NCBI GenBank assembly: GCA_937898715.1 | Contig: CALEKA010000113.1 | Span: forward strand, 1 to 15,807 | Length of the DNA stretch: 15,807 nt | Direction of reading: 5' to 3' | From: an uncultured Prevotella sp. | Lineage (GTDB): Bacteria > Bacteroidota > Bacteroidia > Bacteroidales > Bacteroidaceae | The notes under the pieces: generated by a model | Told to the model about the DNA's origin: nothing | The model's input: only the letters and a program-made list of their open reading frames with translations | Database searches by the model: none | Shown: one piece after another, positions 1 to 7,337 of the stretch | Layout of the letters: every line of letters starts with the position of its first letter | Position numbering within the stretch: position 1 is the stretch's first letter | Program-made: the position numbers and the translations under genes

Positions 1-18
1 ATCTACTTAATATTGTTG

Positions 19-49
19 CAAATATAGTGCAAAGCTATTGTACTACAAA
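19..49 (-). promoter_or_regulatory. Bacteroidetes-type promoter reading out of the left edge
   Basis: On the minus strand, 19-26 reads TATATTTG, a full match to the Bacteroidetes -7 consensus TAnnTTTG. TTTG lies at 46-49, giving a 19-bp spacer, which is the expected -33/-7 arrangement. A second overlapping -7 match, TAGCTTTG, lies at 30-37 but has no -33 partner. Transcription would leave the window to the left, so the next gene on that side probably starts just outside. Confidence 0.6.
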
Positions 50-126
50 GGGAAAGTGCTTTTTTCCTACACCCCTCCACTTATAAATAGGCCTTGCGAT
101 TGAGCTTACCGTTGAAGGTACAATTG

Positions 127-2463
127 CTACAATCGCTGAATGGCGTCCTCCATTGAGCTTTCGCCCTTGTAGCGGTTGCGCATGGAGTTGAACTTGTAGT
201 TGAGTTTGATGTAGAACACGCGGGTGTCGCCCAGCCCGGTCTGTACGAGGCTGCCGTTCTGCAGGTTCATGCGGATGCGACTGTTGTTCTGCTTCAGCAG
301 ATCGCGGCCACCGATGTTGATGTTGAGAGCATCTTTGAAGAAAGACTTGGTGAGATATGCCTCCAGAGAGTGGTTCATGCGGAGAATCTGCACATTTTGA
401 TAGCTACCACGCGTCGACATACGATAGCCCGCAGTCAAGCCGAAACCCTTAGGGAGCGTGAAGGACTGCGATGTGTAGAGCACCAAGAGAGGATTCATCG
501 TTAGGCGAGAGCCGTCGGAGAGGCGTAGGTCGCAGAAGTTTTTCGACACGTAGGCCGTGAGCATAGGACGCCAGAACTTGATTTGCTGCGAGAGGGTGAG
601 CGTGGCTTGTAGCTGTGAATAGTTCTTGTTGATATACGTGATCTTTGTCACCTCGGGCTGCTCGGGCAGAGATACGCCCCAGAAGAGTATGCCATCGCGA
701 CTATAGTCGTAGTTGAGCGTGGCTTGCAACCATTTCCACACAGCAGTAACGTTGACGGAATGGAGAATGGTGGGCTTCAGATTGGGATTGCCGCTCTGGA
801 GCAAGTAACGGTTGCCATAGACCACGTTGGACGAGAGCTGGCTGTAGTCGGGGCGAGTGGTCTTGCTCGTATAGGAGAGCATCAGCTGTGCCTTGCCCAC
901 CAAGCCTGCGAGCGAGATGGAGGGGAAAAGATTGCTGTACGTGGGCGACTGCTCGTCGACGCGCTGGCGGGAGAGGTAGTAGTCGAGCTGCAGGCGTTCG
1001 TAACGGAGGCCAGCCGTGAGTTGGTAGCGGCGAGCCAAAAGCGTGGAGTATTGCACAAAGCCTGCGGCCGTACGCTCCAAGAGTTTCGATGCTGAAGGCG
1101 TGATGCCGGGTAGCTCGGCGCTTACGTAATAATTGTCGTGACGATTAGTCTGAACGTATTGAGAGCCTACGGCAAACTTGCCCTTCAACCATGGGAACTC
1201 GTACTGAGCCTTGGCAGAAAAGATGCGGTTGCGCGTATCGCTCTCGGTGGGGAACTGGCGACTGTCTTGTGTCTGGCTATGTTCGTCATAAGTAGTCAAG
1301 CTATGACTTCCGCTTGCAAAGAAGTCGGCATCGATGCGAAACTCGCCTTTTCCCCATCGACCATCGTAGTAAGCATTGAGAGCATGCGTCAAGTCGTTGT
1401 CCTCAGAGATAACGAGTTAGTTGGTGAGTTTGTCGAAATCTTCACAATTCTTGCGAATGTGGCTCTGCACGGTGGCATCGGCATCGTTAGGGAAAGTCTT
1501 TTTCAAAGAATAGCGCACACCTGTAGAATGCTTCTCTGACGGCGTAAAGTTGAACTCTGCCACACCATCGGCTCTGTGCATCTTCCAAGAATTCTTATCA
1601 TAGAAGGGCATTGACCACAGCCCCTCGGGCGTCTGTACCGTCTGGTCGGAGCCCGAATTCCAGTAACCATGATTGTAGTCGTAACCGCCCTGCACGTTGA
1701 AGTCGAAGGCATTCTTGCGCATAGAGAGCTTGAGGCGCGCATCTTCCGAGGCAAACTGTCCTTGGTAATAATCATTGCTAAAGTTCACACCAATGCCCTC
1801 GCCCTTGCGACGCGTTGTGCGGATGCGCACCACGGCATTGACCGAAGCGTCATACTGCGCTCCTGGCGTGTTGATCACTTCCACGTTCTTTATCTCATTG
1901 CTGCGAAGTTGCTTGAGTTCACTCTCATCGCGCATCAAGCGACCATTGATATAGATCAGAGGTTTTCCTCGGCCTACTACTTCTATGCCGCCATCCTTAT
2001 CCGTCGACTTCATGAGGCCGGGCACTTGCTGCAGCAAGTCCTCTGCCGTACCAACCTTGGAGAGCACAGTATTTTCTACCGAGGTGACCAAAGCACCATT
2101 TTCGAGCTTCGACACAGGACGCTTCGCCACTACGTTAGCTTCGCCCAATTGGTGAGCATCGAGTGATTTGAGCGTGAGCATAAGCCGTTCCATAGGCACC
2201 GTGCTTTTATAATAAAGCGGTTCGTAGCCCACGGCGCTGACACGGAGCAACTGGATGGTCTTTAGGCTATCAGCAAATTTCCACTGGCCATCGTCGTGGG
2301 TCAGCGTGGCGGCCACCACTGCCGAGTCTTGAGGATTGAGTGCCACTACATTGGCATAAGCCACGGGCTGCCCCTTTGCATCGACCACCTGGCCACGCTT
2401 TTGTGCACTCGCGGGCAGAGCCATGAGTGATAGGGCTATAAGGGAAAGTGTAGTCTGTTTCAT
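127..2463 (-). pseudogene. TonB-dependent-receptor-like outer membrane beta-barrel protein, interrupted by an in-frame stop
   Basis: This is an outer-membrane beta-barrel protein of the TonB-receptor-like class. If read through it has 778 codons, normal for the family. The start chosen is ATG 2463, which begins a clear signal peptide (MKQTTLSLIALSLMALPASA, then Q). The upstream in-frame ATG at 2514 would put charged residues before it. After the signal come a carboxypeptidase-regulatory-like domain (about 22-95: VVDAKGQPVAYANVVALNP), a plug domain (about 110-215, with DLLQQVPGL, IYINGR and VEVINTPGAQYDA) and a barrel of alternating aromatic strands to the C-terminus. Codon 349 is TAA (1417-1419). 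The next eight codons and the remaining 421 residues continue in the same frame with barrel-like sequence, so a single substitution, most simply CAA to TAA, explains the break. The upstream part alone (348 residues) would be signal, plug and a few strands and could not form a pore. It follows the GntR gene at the end of the ABC operon. It could be a true pseudogene, a suppressed allele or a sequencing error. Confidence 0.85.
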
Positions 2464-2550
2464 TTTTTTGCGTTTGAGTCGTGTTTCTATTCGTGGAGCG
2501 TTACCGACTTCCACGTGTAGTCACTTTTCATTGTTTTGCGTTTGAGTCGT
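2458..2550. repeat. 25-nt direct repeat flanking the regulator/receptor junction
   Basis: Positions 2458-2482 and 2526-2550 are identical at 24 of 25 bases and lie 68 bp apart. Read on the minus strand, both contain ACGACTCAAACGCAAAA followed by an AATGAAA start context. The upstream copy holds the last codons and stop of the GntR gene, and the downstream copy is the initiation region of the receptor gene. Confidence 0.9.
2487..2531 (-). CDS. possible 14-codon leader ORF between regulator and receptor
   Basis: An ATG at 2531 overlaps the GntR stop codon (ATGA) and opens a reading frame of 14 codons (MKSDYTWKSVTLHE) ending in TAG at 2487-2489, 23 bp before the receptor ATG. Its start sits in the same repeated sequence context as the receptor start. 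It resembles no known peptide. It may be a relict start left by a local duplication, or a coupling peptide that carries ribosomes toward the receptor start. Translation is unproven. Confidence 0.25.
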   Translation of the reverse strand: MKSDYTWKSVTLHE

Positions 2551-2893
2551 TATAGATTTTCACAACCTCGTCTATCGTGATGCCGAGCAAGTGCATCTGT
2601 CGGAAGAGTTCGGGCAAGGCATGCTGACGGAAGTAGGCCCGTCGTTCTTCTTGTATATAGTTGGACGCTTCGGCAGCCACGAAGTAGCCCATTCCCCTTC
2701 GGGAATAGATAATGCCTCTTTGCGCCAAGAGATCGTATGCCTTCACCGTGGTGTTGACATTCACTTCGAGCAGCGCCGAATATTCGCGCACACCGGGGAT
2801 GCGGCTGTCGGGCTGATACGTCCCCGCCAGCACCTCGTCGCACAAGCGTTCGGCTATCTGCACGTAGATAGGTTGACCTTCTTTAAAATTCAT
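2528..2893 (-). CDS. GntR-family transcriptional regulator, YtrA subfamily
   Basis: A 121-residue DNA-binding regulator. The N-terminal winged helix-turn-helix is typical of GntR proteins: QPIYVQIAERLCDEVLAGTY, then the recognition region REYSALLEVNVNTTVKAYDLL (about residues 36-57) and the wing RGIIYSRRGMGYFV (about 59-72). Only a short helical tail follows, without the FadR, HutC or aminotransferase effector domain, which marks the YtrA subfamily. These small regulators usually control neighbouring ABC-transporter genes. Here the gene lies downstream of the permease, with a 130-bp gap, rather than at the head of the operon. It probably represses the operon through the near-palindrome at 4723-4746. 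That target is inferred from position and resemblance, and the effector is unknown. Its stop overlaps a possible leader ATG by ATGA. Confidence 0.93.
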   Translation of the reverse strand: MNFKEGQPIYVQIAERLCDEVLAGTYQPDSRIPGVREYSALLEVNVNTTVKAYDLLAQRGIIYSRRGMGYFVAAEASNYIQEERRAYFRQHALPELFRQMHLLGITIDEVVKIYNDSNAKQ

Positions 2894-2982
2894 TCTTTAA
2901 GGGAATTAGAGAGAATGGTTCGTTGGATTAGGATTCTTTTCTCGGGAGCATGCGAATGTTGTTCTGAAACATGCCGAAAGGC

Positions 2983-3002
2983 CAGAGCATGCTTTTGCTC
3001 TG
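2983..3002. repeat. short hairpin in the permease-regulator gap
   Basis: CAGAGCA at 2983-2989 and TGCTCTG at 2996-3002 form a perfect 7-bp inverted repeat with a 6-nt loop, inside the 130-bp gap between the permease stop and the regulator start. No TAnnTTTG element was seen in the gap. The hairpin could be a weak attenuator, an RNA processing site or nothing. It lacks a T-run on either side. Confidence 0.4.
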
Positions 3003-3023
3003 TTTCGCTCTGAGACGTGTGCT

Positions 3024-3848
3024 TCAGAAGAGTCTTCTTCTGATCACCGTGATATGCTTAAAGAGCCAATAGCTCAGCCAGGGCCATGCCACGCAGCAAA
3101 TCATGTGAAGGGTTGTATTCATAATTGTTATTCCCGAAATTTCCACATTGCGCCCATCCATATTAAAGTTTATGAGGAAAGAGGCGACAGTCATCGATAG
3201 CAAGAGGCCTCCACCTACCATGATGCTTACTGTCTTGAAGAACGCTTGCTTGCGGAAAATAGCACTACCGAGCAGCAACAACAGGTAGGCATTGAGAGCT
3301 GAAAAGATAGTAAAGAGCATGGTCCACGTGCATTCCCAATTTAAGTGGAATGCATTGAAATACTCATGAGTATCCTCCCAGAGCATTCTTACCATTTCCC
3401 AAGAGGCAAGCCCCATATGGATGGGCATTCCGAATAGAGCTATCGTGCGAGCTACATCAGCGAGGAAGAACATGGCCACATTGAGCACGCCCACACCCAC
3501 CGTAAAGATGAGCACACGCGAGAGGAACTTCTCCACATTTGAAGCCGGGAGCATGAGGTAAGCAATGCGCTTAGGCTTCGTCTTCAGATTAGCAAACGTG
3601 AGCGAGATGCCTATGCTCATTGCTACAATCGTCACCATCCACAGGCAACCGTAAGCATCACTCATCACGACCTCTCCCTTAAGTGCAGGAAGATCGGTCC
3701 ACCCTTTGAGCGAGAAGTAAAATATGCCCAACTGAGCGAAGAAGTGGGCCAAAAAGATGCCTGCCGATAGGGCGAGATAAGAGCGAGCGTTGCTCACGAA
3801 GTCGTTGCGGAGCAATGTGCCGAAACGACGTATATCGAAGTTGTTCAT
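3024..3848 (-). CDS. integral membrane protein, probable ABC-transporter permease subunit
   Basis: A 274-residue membrane protein with about six predicted hydrophobic helices: YLALSAGIFLAHFFAQLGIF near the N-terminus, CLWMVTIVAMSIGISLTF, VLIFTVGVGVLNVAMFFLA, MLFTIFSALNAYLLLLLG, VSIMVGGGLLLSMTVASFLI and ICCVAWPWLSYWLF near the end. A basic tail follows (VIRRRLF). No enzyme motif is seen. It begins 21 bp after the ABC ATPase stop on the same strand, and a YtrA-type regulator follows, so it is most likely the membrane partner of that ATPase. The length and topology fit the ABC-2-like permeases found in such Bacteroidales operons. The substrate cannot be read from the sequence. Export of a lipid or peptide, or antibiotic or envelope-stress resistance, would be typical of YtrA-controlled systems, but this is inference. 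Confidence 0.75.
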   Translation of the reverse strand: MNNFDIRRFGTLLRNDFVSNARSYLALSAGIFLAHFFAQLGIFYFSLKGWTDLPALKGEVVMSDAYGCLWMVTIVAMSIGISLTFANLKTKPKRIAYLMLPASNVEKFLSRVLIFTVGVGVLNVAMFFLADVARTIALFGMPIHMGLASWEMVRMLWEDTHEYFNAFHLNWECTWTMLFTIFSALNAYLLLLLGSAIFRKQAFFKTVSIMVGGGLLLSMTVASFLINFNMDGRNVEISGITIMNTTLHMICCVAWPWLSYWLFKHITVIRRRLF

Positions 3849-3869
3849 TATATATAGGAGTCATTAGGG

Positions 3870-4706
3870 TTAGACGGTAAGTGACTTGGGAAGTTTTCCA
3901 GCCTCAGCACAATTGAAGAGCATTTCCAAGTTGATCGGAGTCTCATCATCCTCACCATGATTCTCCACGATGACGGAGTTGCCATAGATAGAGGGCTGCG
4001 CATAGATGGCATCCTCCGTACTTGCTCCCACAGGGCGCTCTTCGAAGCGGAGCATGGCGCAGATATCTGCCGTAGGACGATTGAGCAAGAGATGGGAGCC
4101 CTCGAGCAGGATCACGTGGTCGAGCAAGATATCGACATCCCTCACCTGATGCGTAGAGATCACGAGCGTGCGTTCATCCGTCATATGACGTGAGATGACC
4201 TTGCGGAAGAGACTCTTCGAGGGGATGTCAAGTCCGTTGGTAGGCTCGTCCATGAGCAAGAGGCGAGTGCCTGTGGCAAGCGCAAAACTCATAAAAGCCT
4301 TCTTCTTCTGTCCCATCGAGAGGCCGCGCAAGTCGAGCTGAGTGGGCAGTTCGAAGTCGCTCAAACACTCTTTGAGCACTTCCTGGCTAAAGTTGGGATA
4401 GAACGGAGCATTCATCTTCACGTAGCGCTCCATGCTGAGCGAAGGAAGTTCTATCTCCTCTGGCACGAAGAACATATCAGAGAGCACTTCTGGCAGACGC
4501 TGACTCACGTCGCGCCCATCGTATGTGATTGTTCCCCTCTGTGCACGCAGCAATCCGCTCATGAGGTAAAGTAACGTACTCTTACCCGTACCGTTTTTTC
4601 CTAATAATCCGCAGATCTTTCCTTTCGGAAGCTCTAAGGAGAAATCGCTGAATATAGCGGGTTTTCTCTTGCCGTAACTAAAGTCGATATGGTCAATGCT
4701 TATCAT
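3870..4706 (-). CDS. ABC transporter ATP-binding protein
   Basis: A 278-residue cytoplasmic ATPase that should power the adjacent membrane protein. All nucleotide-binding motifs are present: Walker A GKNGTGKST (36-44), signature LSMGQ (129-133), Walker B LLLMDEP (149-155), D-loop GLD (158-160) and H-loop STHQ with His186. The usual Q-loop glutamine is not obvious; the region reads FFVPEEIELP. The last 60 or so residues are an acidic tail outside the core. Start ATG 4706 was chosen because MISIDHIDFSYG is the normal first strand of the domain and a consensus promoter lies 42 bp upstream. The longer in-frame start at 4778 would lie upstream of that promoter. The gene heads the operon ATPase-permease-GntR-receptor and resembles YtrB-type ATPases. 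Confidence 0.93.
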   Translation of the reverse strand: MISIDHIDFSYGKRKPAIFSDFSLELPKGKICGLLGKNGTGKSTLLYLMSGLLRAQRGTITYDGRDVSQRLPEVLSDMFFVPEEIELPSLSMERYVKMNAPFYPNFSQEVLKECLSDFELPTQLDLRGLSMGQKKKAFMSFALATGTRLLLMDEPTNGLDIPSKSLFRKVISRHMTDERTLVISTHQVRDVDILLDHVILLEGSHLLLNRPTADICAMLRFEERPVGASTEDAIYAQPSIYGNSVIVENHGEDDETPINLEMLFNCAEAGKLPKSLTV

Positions 4707-4722
4707 ACTTTGAGTGGTTGTT

Positions 4723-4746
4723 AGTGTTATATTGTGGTAGTACACT
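4723..4746. promoter_or_regulatory. candidate operator for the YtrA-type regulator
   Basis: AGTGTT at 4723-4728 and TACACT at 4741-4746 form an inverted repeat separated by 12 bp. The Bacillus subtilis YtrA operator is described as AGTGTA-13 bp-TACACT, so this site differs by one base and one spacer base. It begins 1 bp downstream of the -7 element of the ATPase promoter and covers the expected transcription start. Binding there should repress the operon that encodes the regulator itself. Confidence 0.5.
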
Positions 4747-4747
4747 G

Positions 4748-4778
4748 CAAAAGTATGACTTTCTATAGGAACTTGCAA
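4748..4778 (-). promoter_or_regulatory. promoter of the ABC transporter operon
   Basis: The minus strand has TACTTTTG at 4748-4755, a perfect TAnnTTTG -7 element. TTG lies at 4776-4778 with a 20-bp spacer, matching the Bacteroidetes -33 region. Transcription should begin near 4742, giving a leader of about 36 nt before ATG 4706. Confidence 0.7.
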
Positions 4779-4850
4779 GGGTTTGTGACTATTTTTTCGT
4801 GCCTTTACCCTATTATTAACCAGTCTGTAACAACCTTCATTGCTTACTTA

Positions 4851-4914
4851 TGCGACATTATCTGCTTTATAATGCCGCAAAATCTTCGACGTTTTACAGA
4901 AAAAAACTGTAAAA
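4851..4914. repeat. two inverted repeats between the ABC promoter and the peptidase terminator
   Basis: TGCGACATTAT (4851-4861) pairs with ATAATGCCGCA (4869-4879) at 10 of 11 positions around a 7-nt loop. TTTTACAG (4892-4899) pairs perfectly with CTGTAAAA (4907-4914) around a loop of seven A. The second stem lies just past the S46 terminator on the minus strand and gives it a T-rich tail. The first is closer to the ABC promoter and could be a regulator site. No gene is seen in 4707-5006. Confidence 0.6.
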
Positions 4915-4916
4915 CT

Positions 4917-4965
4917 GTACAATAAGAAAGAGGGCTCCCAAAAGGAGTCCTCTTTCTTATTGTAC
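4917..4965 (-). terminator. strong hairpin terminator after the S46 peptidase gene
   Basis: Positions 4917-4938 and 4944-4965 form a 22-bp stem with one G-T pair and a 5-nt loop (CAAAA on the plus strand). On the minus strand it is followed by a T-rich stretch including seven T (4900-4906). It lies 42 bp beyond the peptidase stop. The stem is long and nearly perfect, so it may also block transcription entering from the other side. Confidence 0.85.
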
Positions 4966-4979
4966 TAATAAATATACTC

Positions 4980-4999
4980 ATCTTACCGACAGGTAAGAT
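4980..4999 (-). repeat. short hairpin just after the peptidase stop codon
   Basis: ATCTTACC (4980-4987) and GGTAAGAT (4992-4999) form a perfect 8-bp stem with a 4-nt loop, 7 bp after the peptidase stop. With the 22-bp stem that follows, it forms a double-hairpin 3-prime end, probably helping termination or protecting the mRNA. Confidence 0.6.
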
Positions 5000-5006
5000 T
5001 GTCGTA

Positions 5007-7145
5007 TTAGCGCAGATCGAGTTCGTCAAGCACGTAAGTGCTACCGCCAAACTTGTCGATGATGAACATCACGTAGCGAATATCTACGTTGATGCAGCGT
5101 TGGAGTTTTGGGTCGAACTTGAGGTCGCCAGAAAGGCTTTCGATGTTGCCGTCGAACGCCAGGCCAATGAGTTCGCCCTTAGCATTGAGCACGCCCGAAC
5201 CTGAGTTGCCGCCCGTGATATCGTTGTTGGAAAGGAAGCAGGCGGGCAGTTTGCCATCTTTGCGAGCATAGCGACCGAAGTCCTTAGTTTCGTAGAGTTT
5301 GCGCAAGCGTTCGTTGATGAAATAGTCGCTTTCCCTCTTACTTTCTTTTTCAAACATACCATCGAGCACAGTCTGCCAGTCGTAGTGAACGGCATCGCGC
5401 GGGTAGAGATCTTTCACGTGGCCGTAAGTCATACGCAGCGTGAAGTTGGCATCAGGAGACTTTGCCCAATCGTACATTTCGCAGAGACCACGCACATAGA
5501 TCTTATTGAGTTCCAAGCGCTGCTTGGTGTAAGCTGAGAAGCCCTTAAAGGTCTTATTTGAATATTCAAAGATGTCGCTTATTTCCTTATAGAGGGGATC
5601 AGCCTTCAGCACTGAGGCATCGTTCTTAGCGAGCGCATCGGCAAGTTTGGCGCTGTCGGCGAATACTGTGTTGGCATACATCGTGCCGATGATCTGCTCC
5701 GTGCTTTCCTTCGTTTCGAGGAAATGAGGCATTTCCTTGAGTTTGCGTTCTTTTATAAAATAAGGAACGAGCAAGCGCACCTTGCCGCAGTCGATTACCT
5801 TGTCGAGCGAGAAGTTCTGCTGCTTGCAGTAGTCCATGATGGCCTGCTTAGCAACTGTGATATCCTTTTCCTTGCCGCTCTTAAGTGCTTTCTCGTAAGC
5901 ATCGACCAGCGACGGACGGATCCACAAGTCCTGATCTTGCAGTGCGATACGCATCAGAGTTGCATCGTGCAACGTATCGCTGTAAGCCTCGCAGAGCTTC
6001 TCGATGCGATCGATCACATCTTTATATTCAGTCTTTCCGCTCTTCTGGGCGAATTCACGGAAGCGCGCTTCTTCAGCCTTTTTCTCATCAATGAGATGAT
6101 TCTTCTCCACGGCTTCGTTCATACCGCCAAAGTTCTTGACTGTATTGCCCCATGAAGCATATTGATCTTCCAGTTTCAAGCGATTTTCGTCGCTCTGGTC
6201 CATCAAGGTCTTGTAGTACTGGAGCAAGGGATTACCAGCCACGATGATGGGCTGATTGGTCGCTTCGCAGCGAAGCTTCACCTCAGCAGCAGTAAGATAA
6301 CGACTGGTACTTCCGGGGAAACCCATAATCATGGTGTAGTCGCCCTCATTCATGCCCTTAAGCGAGATAGGCAGGTATTTTTTCACCTTCAGAGGCACAT
6401 TGTCCTTGCTGTAGGGAGCAGGTTCGCCGTTTTTATCGGCGTAGATACGGAACATGCAGAAGTCTGCATTGTGGCGCGGCCACATCCAGTTGTCGGTATT
6501 ACCACCAAACTGACCAATGTTGTAAGGAGGGTTGGCCACGAGGCGAATGTCCTGATATTTCTGTTCGAAGAAGATGTAGAACTGATTACCGCCGAAGTAG
6601 GGCACGATGCGAGCGCTCATGCCTTTTTTCTTAGCCAAGTCGCTCTTCTTGAGCATCTTCTGAGCGATGGGCTCGAGGAAACCGATGCTCTGCTTCGTAT
6701 ATTCATCAGCCTTTTTCTTAGTTGCCTCCGCGTTGACTTCCTTCGTCACGTCGGCAATGCGGATCACGAACGTGAAAGTGAGGTTTGCGGGTGTAGGGAG
6801 TTCTTCGCTACGATTGTGGGCAAAGTAGCCATCCTTCATATAGTCGTGACCGATGGCGCTCATTTCGTGTACATAGCTAAATCCGCAGTGGTGGTTGGTC
6901 AATACCAAGCCTTCGGGGCTTACCACCTCACCGGTGCAACCGCCTCCAAAGATACCAATGCATTCGCGCAGTGAGGGAGCGGTCTCGCTGTAGAGCGCTT
7001 CGGGCGGAAGCTGAAGGCCAGCCTTGCGGAGCGAGTCCGCAAGATGTTGCTGCTTCATCAGCTTCAAGAGCCACATACCCTCGTCGGCATGGGCTGTTGC
7101 GAAGCTCATCACAAGAGCTGCGCAAAGCATGAAAAACTTTTTCAT
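5007..7145 (-). CDS. family S46 dipeptidyl-peptidase, DPP7-type
   Basis: A 712-residue secreted serine peptidase that removes dipeptides from the N-termini of peptides in the periplasm, feeding amino-acid catabolism in proteolytic Bacteroidales. The signal peptide is MKKFFMLCAALVMSFATAHA, with the mature chain starting DEGMW. The chymotrypsin-like triad is visible: His86 in TNHHCG, Asp228 in WPRHNADF and Ser648 in GGNSGSG. The family motifs GGGCTGEVVSPEGLVLTNHH and DNWMWPRHN are intact, and the length equals that of known DPP7/DPP11 enzymes. The residue 18 positions after the catalytic serine, which sets P1 preference in S46 enzymes, is Gly666. This fits DPP7 (hydrophobic P1) rather than DPP11, which has Arg there and takes Asp/Glu. 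The gene stands alone, with its own promoter and a strong terminator. The family call is secure; substrate preference is inferred from one position. Confidence 0.96.
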   Translation of the reverse strand: MKKFFMLCAALVMSFATAHADEGMWLLKLMKQQHLADSLRKAGLQLPPEALYSETAPSLRECIGIFGGGCTGEVVSPEGLVLTNHHCGFSYVHEMSAIGHDYMKDGYFAHNRSEELPTPANLTFTFVIRIADVTKEVNAEATKKKADEYTKQSIGFLEPIAQKMLKKSDLAKKKGMSARIVPYFGGNQFYIFFEQKYQDIRLVANPPYNIGQFGGNTDNWMWPRHNADFCMFRIYADKNGEPAPYSKDNVPLKVKKYLPISLKGMNEGDYTMIMGFPGSTSRYLTAAEVKLRCEATNQPIIVAGNPLLQYYKTLMDQSDENRLKLEDQYASWGNTVKNFGGMNEAVEKNHLIDEKKAEEARFREFAQKSGKTEYKDVIDRIEKLCEAYSDTLHDATLMRIALQDQDLWIRPSLVDAYEKALKSGKEKDITVAKQAIMDYCKQQNFSLDKVIDCGKVRLLVPYFIKERKLKEMPHFLETKESTEQIIGTMYANTVFADSAKLADALAKNDASVLKADPLYKEISDIFEYSNKTFKGFSAYTKQRLELNKIYVRGLCEMYDWAKSPDANFTLRMTYGHVKDLYPRDAVHYDWQTVLDGMFEKESKRESDYFINERLRKLYETKDFGRYARKDGKLPACFLSNNDITGGNSGSGVLNAKGELIGLAFDGNIESLSGDLKFDPKLQRCINVDIRYVMFIIDKFGGSTYVLDELDLR

Positions 7146-7244
7146 AAATGTGTAGTTGATGTATAGTGTTTGTTGTTATGCAAGATCTCGTTAGCACAGG
7201 CGTAACGAAGTTTTCATCGTTTACAATCGTGCCACATTCACATG

Positions 7245-7273
7245 CAAAAGTACGACATTCTGCTATATTTCAA
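7245..7273 (-). promoter_or_regulatory. promoter of the S46 peptidase gene
   Basis: The minus strand reads TACTTTTG at 7245-7252, a perfect -7 element. TTG lies at 7271-7273, an 18-bp spacer, slightly shorter than the usual 19-21. Expected transcription start is near 7239, giving a leader of about 94 nt. The element lies inside the divergent 192-bp region shared with the efflux operon. Confidence 0.6.
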
Positions 7274-7325
7274 GCATTTTTATCACATTTATTGTTTTTG
7301 CAACCTAATTGCACGAGGCTTTTCT

Positions 7326-7333
7326 TACCTTTG
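7326..7333 (+). promoter_or_regulatory. -7 promoter element of the metal-efflux operon
   Basis: TACCTTTG at 7326-7333 is a perfect TAnnTTTG match only 4 bp before the GTG at 7338. The -33 side is weaker: TTTG at 7297-7300 gives a 25-bp spacer. Transcription would start at or next to the GTG, so the first mRNA base or bases would belong to the start codon. Confidence 0.5.
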
Positions 7334-7337
7334 CATT

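Noticed and set aside
1417..1419. Recoded UAA (alternative code or special amino acid)
   Set aside because: UAA is the normal stop of several intact genes here, and UAA is not used for selenocysteine (UGA) or pyrrolysine (UAG).
6162..6974. 270-codon open frame on the plus strand inside the peptidase gene
   Set aside because: It is antisense to an intact S46 peptidase with catalytic motifs, and its product has no recognisable features.
7242..7337. Longer ATG start for the His-rich protein
   Set aside because: The extra 32 residues would cover the divergent peptidase promoter and the operon's own -7 element.
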